6,427 bases of DNA from an uncultured bacterium (GTDB lineage Bacteria; Desulfobacterota; Binatia; HRBIN30): assembly GCA_937975525.1 (NCBI GenBank), contig CALJUJ010000703.1, positions 1 through 6,427 of the forward strand, in the 5' to 3' direction. This document shows, piece after piece, positions 1 through 6,255 of the stretch. The notes under the pieces are model-generated. The model did not search any database. It worked only from the letters and a program-made list of their open reading frames with translations, and was not told the origin of the DNA. Both the position numbers and the translations under genes were made by a program. Position 1 is the stretch's first letter. Each line of letters opens with the position of its first letter.

Positions 1-1
1 G

Positions 2-61
2 GCCCTTGTCGAAGAAGGCCGTGTCGTACTCGTCGCCCTCGAGCACGAAGTGGCGCCCGTT
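2..61 (-). CDS. mpl: Internal fragment of Mpl, UDP-MurNAc:L-Ala-gamma-D-Glu-meso-Dap ligase
   Basis: The minus strand translates here as NGRHF followed by VLEGDEYDTAFFDKG and then runs off the window. The E-G/A-D-E-Y-D-x-A-F-F-D-K block is the diagnostic ATP-ligase segment of Mpl, which joins the recycled murein tripeptide to UDP-MurNAc in the cytoplasm. E. coli Mpl has FVIEADEYDCAFFDKR at the equivalent place, roughly residue 170-190 of about 450. MurC, the closest relative, has E-S-D instead of E-Y-D and lacks AFFDK, so Mpl fits better. Only about 20 codons are present. Reading back into positions 62-110 on the same strand gives nothing Mpl-like (DAAAMAP and onward), so homology stops where the plus-strand DUF11 domain begins. 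This is a gene interior, not a gene end, and probably marks a contig-edge chimera. The family call is fairly sure; whether the fragment belongs here is doubtful. Confidence 0.72.
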
Positions 62-3000
62 CGGCGCCATGGCCGCGGCGTCCGTCGAGACCATCACGTT
101 CCGCGTCACCGTCGACGGCGGCACACCCAGTGGGACGGTCATCTCGAATCAGGGCAGTGTCGATTCCGATCAGACGGTGCCGGAGCCGACCGACGCCGAC
201 GGGGTCGACGACAACGGCGACCAGCCGACCGACATCATCGTCGACGGGCTACCGTCGCCGATCCGCGAGCTCTACGCCGAGAAGTTCGTCGAGCTCGAGC
301 TCGATGCCGACGCCAGCGGCGACATCACCGCCGGCGAGCGCATGCGCTACTTCGTCGTCCTGCGCAATGTCGGCGCGCAGCCGCTCACCAACGTCACCTT
401 TGCGGATACGATCCCCGCCGGCCTGACGTACGTGCCGGGCAGCGCGTTCGTGACCGGCGCGGGCGCGACGATCGGCGTCGTCGGCCAGAATCTATCGATC
501 AGCATTCCGTCGATCGCCGCCGCTGATTTCGAGGTGGCCGTCTTCGACGTCGACATCGACGCTCCCCTGGTGAATCTCGACGGGGCTCCCGCCAGCGAGA
601 CGTTCGTCAACCAGGGCATCGCCGACTCCGACCAGACGGATCCGGTCAGCTCCGACGAGAACGGTGACCCGACCGACGGCAACCAGGAGACGGTGTTCAC
701 GGCGACGGCGAACCCCGGCGCCGGCGCTCCCGCGACGGACGTCGAGAAGCGAGTGACGCTCGCGGTCGACGCGGACGGCGACGGCCTGGTCGACCCGGGC
801 GACACGCTCGAGTACCGCGTCACGCTCACGAACGTCGGGTCCGCCGCAGCCACCAACGTCGCTTTGGTCGATCCGATCCCCGCGAACACCACGATCGTCG
901 CCGGCTCGGTGAGCACCAGCCAGGGCTTCGTCGTCACCGAGGATCCCGTCGACGTCAATGTGGGCACGTTGGTGCCCGCGAGCGCCGTCGTCGTGATCTT
1001 CCGAGTCACGGTCGACGGCGGAACGCCCGATGGCACCATCATCGCCAACCAGGCGCTGGTCACGGGAGACAACATCCCGGTCGACGTCAGCGACGACAAC
1101 GCCGACGACGGTGACGGCCGCAACCCGACCCTCACCCCCGTCGACACCGGCGGTGGCCTCGGTGCGCCGTCGAGCTTCGCGAAGACGGTGCGTGCCAGCA
1201 GCGAGGCGGACAGCGTGCCCGACGATGTGCTCATCGGCGAGGTGATCAGCTTCGAGGTCGGCTTCCTGGTGCCCGCGGGGACGACGCGTCAGGTGATCCT
1301 CACCGATACCTTGCCGATCGGCCTCGCTTACATTCCCGGCACCGCCGAGTTCGCGCGCACCTTCGATGTGGGCCTGCTCGCCAACGAGAACCCCGCGTCG
1401 ATCAACACCACGGCGTCGGGCAGCTTCGTGCCTCTGACCGACGGCGTCGATCTTCTGATCGCCGGGCAGGACCTGACGGTGCAGCTCGGTGACGTCATCA
1501 ACTCGGACGCCGACGGCGACGAAGGCTACACGCTGCGATTCGACACCGTCGTCGAGAATCGCACGTCCAACAACCGCGGCGTGACGCTCACCAACGAGGC
1601 GGAGCTGTCGTATTGGGACAACCTGTCCCAGGTGCAGACGGCCACCACCAGTGCTCCCAACCTGCGCATCGTCGAGCCGCTGCTGCAGATCGCCAAGTCG
1701 GCGTCGCCGACGCAGATCGACACCAACGGTGCCGTAGTGACGTTCACCCTGACGGTCGACCATCCGGACAACATCACCGCGGCTACGGCCTTCGACGTAT
1801 TCCTCCTCGATCCGGTGCCGTCGACGTACAAGAACGTGTCGGTCCAGTCGGTGAACTCGAGCGGCGGTGTCACGGGCATCGTCAACCAGAGCACAGGCGG
1901 GAAGCTGCAGTTCACGATCGCGGAGTTTCCGCCGGGTGGACAGCTCGAAATCGTCTACACCGGCAATGCCCAGCCGCCGCTGGTGGCGAATTCGAGCATC
2001 CGCAACATCGTGACGGTCAGCTGGACCAGCCTGCCTGGCGTACAGGGCACGGCGAGCGCGACCCCGGGTGATCCGGGACTCATCGACGGGGAGCGGACCT
2101 CGTTCGATGGGGTCGGCGGGCTCAACGACTATCGCGATTCGGGCCGCCAGGATGTCGCCGTCGTCGCCGCGCCGACGACACCGACGCCGACGCCGGTTCC
2201 GGGGCCCGACCTGACGATCGACAAAGCCAAGCTCGGCGAATTCGAGCGCGGCGGGCAGGGTGTCTTCGCCCTGACGGTGACGAACGTCGGCCCGGGAGCG
2301 ACGACCGGCGGCATCATGGTGACCGACGCCTTGCCCGACGGGTTGTCATTCGCCTCGGGGAGCGGCAGCGGATGGAGCTGTTCGGCGTCGGCGAACGTCG
2401 TCACCTGCACTCGCAGCACCGCTCTCGCCCCGGGCGAGAGCAGTGCCATCGTTCTGACCGTCGATGTCTCGAACGAGGCGCCGGGTTCGGTCGTCAACAC
2501 GGCGTCCGTCGCGACCGCCGGCGACGACGTCGGCAGCAACGACGCGGACTCGGTGGTTGCGTTGATCCGCTCGGGCGTGCCGACGGCGACGCCTACGCCG
2601 GTGCCTGCGACGGCCACGCCGACCACCCCTGCCGCCAGCCCGACGGTCACCGCCACCGCGACCCCCAGCGGATCTCCGGACCTGCGCCTGACCAAGGCTC
2701 GCGAGGGCACCTTCGTGGTCGGGGCCGAGGCGACCTACCTCCTGACTGTCGAGAACGAGGGCGATGCGGCGACCTTCGCGACGGTGACGTTGACCGACGT
2801 CCTACCGGTCGGCCTGACGTTCGTCGCCGGCAGCGGCACCGGGTGGAGCTGCGACAGCGTTGGACAGGAAGTGACGTGCACTCGCGACGAGCCGATCGTC
2901 GTGGGTGCCGAAACGACCGTCACCCTGACCGTCGCCGTCGACGAGGCAGCCTATCCGACGGTGACGAACTCCGCGTCCGTCGCTACGGCAGGAGATTCGT

Positions 3001-4739
3001 CGGCGGCGAACGACGGCGACAGCGAGGCGACACTGGTGCGACGGGCGGCGCCTGCGACCGCGACGCCGACTGCTACCAGTGCGACCGGGGTGACCCCGGG
3101 TGCGACGACGACGGCGACGCCGCCGGCGACCTCTACGCCCTCACCATCGCCGACGCCGGACATCAGCCTCGTCAAGCGGCACTTCAATCCGGTCGAGGTC
3201 GGCGGCGTCGCCGTCTACACGCTCACCGTCTACAACTTCGGCCGCGGCTCGACCCTGGGGCCGATCACCGTCGTCGACGAGCTGCCGCGTGGCCTCACCT
3301 ACCGCGACGCCTACGGCGAAGGCTGGTCGTGCTCGGCCGTGCATCAGTCGGTGACTTGCACCTATGCCGAAATCCTGGCTCCCGACGCCACGACCATGTT
3401 CACGCTCGAGGTCGACGTCGGGATCGACGCTTTCCCCACGGTGACCAACGAGGCGACGGCGTTCACCGAGGGAGACATCGTCGGTCCGAACGATACGTCC
3501 AGCGATCCAACCGTCGTGCAGATGCCGACGCCTTCGCCGCCGGCGACGAGGACGGTGACGCCGACGCCGACGCGAACGGCGACAGCGGCGGTGTCGGCGA
3601 CGCCGACCGCCACGGCAACGGCCACCGCGGGAACGCCGACGCCGCGCCCGGGCTGCGGCGTCAGCCTCAGCAAGTCGCACGGCGGCGTCGCCTCCCCCGG
3701 CGACTCGTTCCGCTACCAGATCCTCTGGGCGGACAACTGCCGCGACGCGGTCGACTTGCGCGTCGTCGACGTGCTTCCCGAAGGACTCGAGCTGCTCAAG
3801 GCGAAGTCGCGCGACGCCGAGGTCATCGTCGTCGGCAACACCGTGATCTTCGAGCAGGAGCAGATCGGCGGCGGCGGCCAGATCGGCACGATCGACGTAC
3901 GCGTCGACGACGACGTCGCCCCGGGAATCCAGATCTGCAACGTCGCCGAGCTCGACGAGGGCCTCGGCCGGTCGGCGACGGCGACGGACTGCCTCGAGGT
4001 GAAGGAGTCGCGCCGCTCCAAGCGCCTGGAGATCCATGCGCACAACAAGATCCGTCCCGGCCGCGTGCTCACGTACACGCTGCGCTACTTTCAAGTGGAT
4101 CCCGACAACTCGCTGACGCTGACGCTGCCCGCGAACACCGACATCCTGCGGGTCTACGACCCGCAGCCGGTCGAGGTTCTCGGCAGTTCGGAGGAGGGCT
4201 GGACGCTTCTTTGGGAGGACGTCCCCGCGGTGTCCGGCAAGACCAAGGTCACCGTGCAGACGGGTCTCGACAACCGGCAGGGCGATCTGCTGCGCGCCGA
4301 AGGCGTGCTCGACGACGTCACCGGAATCGAAGAAGCCGTGCACGAGAGCCTCGTCGTCACGCGGGCGTCGGCCGGGCTCAACCACGAGCTGCGTTCACGC
4401 CTGCGCGTCAGCGCCTCGCGAGCGGTGTCGCAGAACGCTCGCCGGCCCGCGCGTCTGAAGGTGACCTTCCAGCAGATCTACGGACCGGGAGTCATCCGCG
4501 TCGAGATGCCGCCGGAGCTGGTCGTGGTCGACGCCGAGGCGGGCGGGCGCGTCGAGGCCGACGGCGCCATCGTCTGGGATCTCGCCTGGTCCGACGGTGC
4601 CGTCGAGTCGGGGCGGGTGAAGGCGGAGTTCGAGGTGCGGCCGGACGTGCCGAGCGGGACCGAGGTCGAGATCACGACTTCGATCGTCGCGGGAGACGGT
4701 TTCGCCGACACCGTCACGAGCGGCGTGCGGGTTCGTTGA
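3..4739 (+). CDS. Giant extracellular DUF11 repeat protein (5' partial)
   Basis: The frame is open from the left edge to TGA at 4737-4739. Residues here count from the TTG at 6, which is not a credible start: the first ~19 codons are antisense to an Mpl fragment, and real homology begins near codon 20 (GAMAAASVETITFRV), already inside a domain. The body is an array of DUF11/TIGR01451-type beta-sandwich repeats (Pfam PF01345 style), recognised by 'L-x-K ... V-T-N-x-G ... D-x-L-P-x-G-L ... N-x-A-x-V'. Approximate domains: partial 20-80, then 88-230, 244-378, 388-548, 556-717, 734-855, 891-1011, 1051-1171, a Cys-bearing divergent repeat 1217-1332, and two degenerate repeats 1338-1450 and 1456-1577. 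Thr/Pro linkers separate the middle repeats. EF-hand-like Asp loops lie at 100-111 and 255-266. There is no LPXTG, transmembrane helix, PEP-CTERM or other sorting tail at the C terminus. The expected role is surface stalk, adhesin or sheath, by family only. The N-terminal half is Asp-rich; the last 250 residues hold Arg/Lys clusters. Confidence 0.88.
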   Translation, partial: PLSKKAVSYSSPSSTKWRPFGAMAAASVETITFRVTVDGGTPSGTVISNQGSVDSDQTVPEPTDADGVDDNGDQPTDIIVDGLPSPIRELYAEKFVELELDADASGDITAGERMRYFVVLRNVGAQPLTNVTFADTIPAGLTYVPGSAFVTGAGATIGVVGQNLSISIPSIAAADFEVAVFDVDIDAPLVNLDGAPASETFVNQGIADSDQTDPVSSDENGDPTDGNQETVFTATANPGAGAPATDVEKRVTLAVDADGDGLVDPGDTLEYRVTLTNVGSAAATNVALVDPIPANTTIVAGSVSTSQGFVVTEDPVDVNVGTLVPASAVVVIFRVTVDGGTPDGTIIANQALVTGDNIPVDVSDDNADDGDGRNPTLTPVDTGGGLGAPSSFAKTVRASSEADSVPDDVLIGEVISFEVGFLVPAGTTRQVILTDTLPIGLAYIPGTAEFARTFDVGLLANENPASINTTASGSFVPLTDGVDLLIAGQDLTVQLGDVINSDADGDEGYTLRFDTVVENRTSNNRGVTLTNEAELSYWDNLSQVQTATTSAPNLRIVEPLLQIAKSASPTQIDTNGAVVTFTLTVDHPDNITAATAFDVFLLDPVPSTYKNVSVQSVNSSGGVTGIVNQSTGGKLQFTIAEFPPGGQLEIVYTGNAQPPLVANSSIRNIVTVSWTSLPGVQGTASATPGDPGLIDGERTSFDGVGGLNDYRDSGRQDVAVVAAPTTPTPTPVPGPDLTIDKAKLGEFERGGQGVFALTVTNVGPGATTGGIMVTDALPDGLSFASGSGSGWSCSASANVVTCTRSTALAPGESSAIVLTVDVSNEAPGSVVNTASVATAGDDVGSNDADSVVALIRSGVPTATPTPVPATATPTTPAASPTVTATATPSGSPDLRLTKAREGTFVVGAEATYLLTVENEGDAATFATVTLTDVLPVGLTFVAGSGTGWSCDSVGQEVTCTRDEPIVVGAETTVTLTVAVDEAAYPTVTNSASVATAGDSSAANDGDSEATLVRRAAPATATPTATSATGVTPGATTTATPPATSTPSPSPTPDISLVKRHFNPVEVGGVAVYTLTVYNFGRGSTLGPITVVDELPRGLTYRDAYGEGWSCSAVHQSVTCTYAEILAPDATTMFTLEVDVGIDAFPTVTNEATAFTEGDIVGPNDTSSDPTVVQMPTPSPPATRTVTPTPTRTATAAVSATPTATATATAGTPTPRPGCGVSLSKSHGGVASPGDSFRYQILWADNCRDAVDLRVVDVLPEGLELLKAKSRDAEVIVVGNTVIFEQEQIGGGGQIGTIDVRVDDDVAPGIQICNVAELDEGLGRSATATDCLEVKESRRSKRLEIHAHNKIRPGRVLTYTLRYFQVDPDNSLTLTLPANTDILRVYDPQPVEVLGSSEEGWTLLWEDVPAVSGKTKVTVQTGLDNRQGDLLRAEGVLDDVTGIEEAVHESLVVTRASAGLNHELRSRLRVSASRAVSQNARRPARLKVTFQQIYGPGVIRVEMPPELVVVDAEAGGRVEADGAIVWDLAWSDGAVESGRVKAEFEVRPDVPSGTEVEITTSIVAGDGFADTVTSGVRVR
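2577..2675 (+). repeat. Thr/Pro/Ala linker, codons 858-890
   Basis: This low-complexity coding segment (VPTATPTPVPATATPTTP and onward) joins two DUF11 repeats. Such linkers are extended, flexible and often glycosylated in secreted multidomain proteins. A shorter version (TTPTPTPVPG) lies at 2166-2204 before the first of the three regular repeats. At DNA level it is built from repeated acg, gcg and ccg codons. Confidence 0.8.
3045..3155 (+). repeat. Thr/Pro/Ala linker, codons 1014-1050
   Basis: This is a Thr/Ala/Pro-rich spacer of about 37 residues (APATATPTATSATGV, ending TPSPSPTP) between the second and third regular DUF11 repeats. It carries no domain signal and is probably an extended, possibly glycosylated linker. 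Confidence 0.8.
3519..3650 (+). repeat. Thr/Pro linker, codons 1172-1215
   Basis: This is the longest linker in the protein, about 44 residues of Thr, Pro and Ala with a few Arg (TRTVTPTPTRTATAAV). It separates the regular DUF11 array from the three divergent C-terminal domains and so marks the main architectural boundary of the protein. Confidence 0.8.
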
Positions 4740-4756
4740 GTAGAGGCGCGGGGGCC

Positions 4757-4783
4757 ACCGCGCCGCCTTGCGGGCGGCGCGGT
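4757..4783. terminator. GC-rich hairpin between convergent genes, possible terminator
   Basis: Arms 4757-4767 (accgcgccgcc) and 4773-4783 (ggcggcgcggt) are perfectly complementary over 11 bp around a 5-nt loop (ttgcg). The hairpin starts 17 bases after the TGA of the large gene and is followed on the plus strand by only a short T run (ttt at 4783-4785). On the minus strand it lies about 45 bases past the stop of the cytochrome-like gene and has no T tract. It fits a factor-independent terminator for the plus gene and perhaps a roadblock for both. The weak T tract keeps confidence moderate. The rest of 4740-4827 shows nothing recognisable. Confidence 0.55.
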
Positions 4784-4827
4784 TTCGCCTCCGTGGTCAC
4801 GCGTTGGCGTTGGCGGCCCTGCGGAGA

Positions 4828-5874
4828 TCACTCCTCGTCGGGAGCGCCGGCGAGGATCCAGGTACGCAGGAGCTCGACCGAGTCGGCGTCCAGGGGCGGA
4901 CCGACGAGGGGCATCCGGTTGCCGAAGCCTTCGGCCGGAAGCTGCTCCGGGCACAGGGCGGCGCCGACGCCTGGGCTGCACACCTTGAGCATTAGAAAGC
5001 TGTCGTCGGGATTCCCGGGGTCGACGCGCGAGAGGCCGGCCCGTGCAGCCATCGGGTTGTTCGGTACGACGTCGACGAGGTTGTCGTAGGCGACCTCGTC
5101 CGAGAGGTCGAGGTTGCCGGAGAAGGGGCCGCTCGTCGTGTCGTGGCAGAAGGCGACGGCGCAGCTGGGCTGAAAGATCGTCGTTCGAATCTCGCGGAAG
5201 AGCCCGGTGTCGACGGTTGGCGTTGCGCTCGCGGTGGCCGTCGCCGTAGCGGTCGGTGTCACGGTCGCCGTCGCCGTAGGCGCAACGGTCCCGGTGGGTG
5301 TTTCCGTCGGCGTCGCCGTGATCGTCGGCGTGAAGCTCGCCGTCGGGATCGGGGTCGCCGACGGCGTCGGGCTCGGCGTCGGTGTCGCACTCGCGGTGGG
5401 TGTCGGTGCAGCGACGCCTGCGGCGCCGGCGGCGATCCAACGGCGTACGAGATCGATGTCCTCCGCCGACAGCGGGCTCGCTCCCAGGGGCATGCGATTG
5501 CCCTGACCGGGTCCCGGCCGGACGATCTTGGTCAGCAGGAAGCTCTGCTCCGGCTCGAACGGGACGACGCGCTGCAATCCGGCGGCGCGTGCGGCGGCGT
5601 TCTCCGGAGCGACGTTGACGAGCTCGTTGAAGGCGATGCCACCTTCCAGGACCAGGGCGCCAGCCGCGTCACCGGCGTTGTGGCAGCCGCCGGACAGACA
5701 GTTGGGCGTGAACACCTGGCGCTGCACCTCGACGAGCGTCGGGCCGCCCGGCAGGGGAGTCGATCCGGGCGTCGGCTCGGTCGGCAGCAGCGGGCCGTCG
5801 CCGGCGCAGCCCCAGCCCACCAGGGCGAGCGCGAGCGTTGCGCGGCGAAAGCCGGGCGCGAGGCGGGTGGCCAC
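4828..5874 (-). CDS. Probable exported lipoprotein with two C-x4-C-H cytochrome-like domains
   Basis: The start is GTG at 5874. It is preferred because the N terminus it gives is a signal peptide: Arg-Arg at 10-11, hydrophobic stretch 12-20, then W-G-C with Cys23 as candidate lipidation site. The lipobox is atypical, with Gly at -3 and Trp at -2. Domain 1 (about 47-151) and domain 2 (about 225-344) are duplicates. Each has F-x-P-x-C-x4-C-H (Cys59/Cys64/His65; Cys238/Cys243/His244), a middle [NL]-E/D-x-L-V-[ND]-V segment, S-F-L-x-x-K, an invariant G-N-R-M-P-L (Met128, Met321), and a final [RL]-x-W-I-x-A-G-A. A Thr/Pro linker (156-220) joins them. This pattern is familiar from uncharacterised deltaproteobacterial and planctomycete cytochrome-like proteins. 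C-x4-C-H is a known but rare heme c motif (cytochrome c3), and Met in N-R-M-P-L could be the distal ligand. Electron transfer is inferred; a disulfide-only domain is the alternative. Domain 2 has an extra Cys299/Cys308 pair. The gene starts 3 bases after its upstream neighbour, without a clear Shine-Dalgarno, so translational coupling is likely. Confidence 0.87.
   Translation of the reverse strand: MATRLAPGFRRATLALALVGWGCAGDGPLLPTEPTPGSTPLPGGPTLVEVQRQVFTPNCLSGGCHNAGDAAGALVLEGGIAFNELVNVAPENAAARAAGLQRVVPFEPEQSFLLTKIVRPGPGQGNRMPLGASPLSAEDIDLVRRWIAAGAAGVAAPTPTASATPTPSPTPSATPIPTASFTPTITATPTETPTGTVAPTATATVTPTATATATASATPTVDTGLFREIRTTIFQPSCAVAFCHDTTSGPFSGNLDLSDEVAYDNLVDVVPNNPMAARAGLSRVDPGNPDDSFLMLKVCSPGVGAALCPEQLPAEGFGNRMPLVGPPLDADSVELLRTWILAGAPDEE
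5215..5409 (-). repeat. Thr/Pro/Ala linker of the two-domain cytochrome-like protein
   Basis: Codons 156-220 encode about 65 residues that are almost only Thr, Pro, Ala and Ser, with isolated Ile, Phe, Val and Glu (SFTPTITATPTETPTG in the middle). It spaces the two C-x4-C-H domains. The DNA reads as imperfect gtcgccgtcgccgta-type repeats on the plus strand. The style matches the linkers of the large convergent gene, although the two proteins are otherwise unrelated. Confidence 0.85.
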
Positions 5875-5877
5875 GGC

Positions 5878-6243
5878 TCAGCGCTTTTCGACGTGGCTCA
5901 GGACGATGCTGGCGAGGCCGCGCTCGAGGAAGGCCTTGCCTTTGATCTTCGCTTGCACGCCGGCGAGGTCCTTCGCGTCCTCGTAGGGCTGCTCGTCGGC
6001 GTGGTCCTCGAGCAGGAGGTAGACCTTCCCATCGTCGGTGAGGATGCCGATTGGCAGGCCGCGATCGGCGCAGCGCTGGGCACAGGTCTTGTGGATGCGG
6101 CCCTTCTTGCCGCTGGACAGGTAGCAGGACAGATCGACGATCTCGCCTTCGAGCGCGATCTCGTCGCCGTCGGCGAACGCGATGCTCGAGGGAAGGGCGA
6201 TCAACAGTGTCGCCGCGAGGGTGACGATGGCGCTTCGCAGCAT
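5878..6243 (-). CDS. Small secreted Cys/His protein of unknown function
   Basis: A protein of 121 residues starting at ATG 6243, supported by Shine-Dalgarno gaggaag five bases upstream. Residues 1-24 form a Sec signal peptide: short basic start, hydrophobic core 5-19, cleavage after A22-F-A24. The mature part is about 97 residues. It opens with a beta-rich segment E-G-E-I-V-D-L-S-C-Y, then C40-x10-H51-x2-C54-x3-C58, then P-I-G-I-L-T-D-D-G-K-V-Y-L-L-L. I recognise the layout 'GEIVDxxCYL...H..CA..C...G.P' from widespread uncharacterised periplasmic proteins but know no proven function. Three Cys and one His in this spacing suggest metal binding or a redox disulfide, and the beta-rich remainder would suit an OB-like barrel; both are inferences. 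It is the first gene of an operon with the C-x4-C-H lipoprotein (3-base gap) and is driven by the TTGACA promoter just upstream. Its product could be a periplasmic partner or metal or heme handler for that protein. Confidence 0.85.
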   Translation of the reverse strand: MLRSAIVTLAATLLIALPSSIAFADGDEIALEGEIVDLSCYLSSGKKGRIHKTCAQRCADRGLPIGILTDDGKVYLLLEDHADEQPYEDAKDLAGVQAKIKGKAFLERGLASIVLSHVEKR

Positions 6244-6248
6244 GGAAT

Positions 6249-6255
6249 CTTCCTC
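6249..6255 (-). promoter_or_regulatory. Shine-Dalgarno for the small secreted protein
   Basis: The minus strand reads gaggaag ending five bases before ATG 6243. This is close to consensus with good spacing and fixes the start of the upstream gene. The downstream gene of the pair has no comparable site. Confidence 0.75.

Larger units (their letters stand above)
2205..3518 (+). repeat. Three near-regular DUF11 repeats
   Basis: Codons 734-855, 891-1011 and 1051-1171 of the large protein encode three repeats of about 121 residues that align almost without gaps. Each starts P-D-[LI] and has Lys in the first strand (740, 897, 1057), Asp of D-x-L-P-x-G-L exactly 34 residues later (774, 931, 1091), and Asn of N-x-A exactly 91 residues after the Lys (831, 988, 1148). 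All three also carry G-W-S-C-x8-C-T (Cys 792/801, 949/958, 1109/1118). The regular spacing shows recent duplication or strong structural constraint. The four upstream domains are longer and irregular and lack the Cys pair. Confidence 0.85.

Noticed and set aside
6..62. TTG at 6 as the true start of the giant protein
   Set aside because: The first ~19 codons are antisense to an Mpl fragment, contain no signal peptide, and lead straight into the middle of a DUF11 domain.
492..1763. 423-codon minus-strand frame opposite the N-terminal DUF11 domains
   Set aside because: Valine, Asp and Arg repeats mirror the acidic DUF11 codons; no recognisable protein.
3141..4385. 414-codon minus-strand frame opposite the DUF11 gene
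   Set aside because: Composition is typical of an antisense shadow (Arg/Asp/Val-rich, poly-Arg run opposite the Thr/Pro linker), with no motif and no plausible start region.
2372..5089. 905-codon plus-strand frame overlapping the large gene and running past its stop
   Set aside because: Its product is Arg/Gly/Asp-rich with no domain; it is a GC-driven shadow of the DUF11 frame and of the antisense of the next gene.
5215..5409. Repetitive DNA as a CRISPR array or minisatellite
   Set aside because: The repeats are short, irregular and in frame with a Thr/Pro coding linker; there are no constant repeats with unique spacers.
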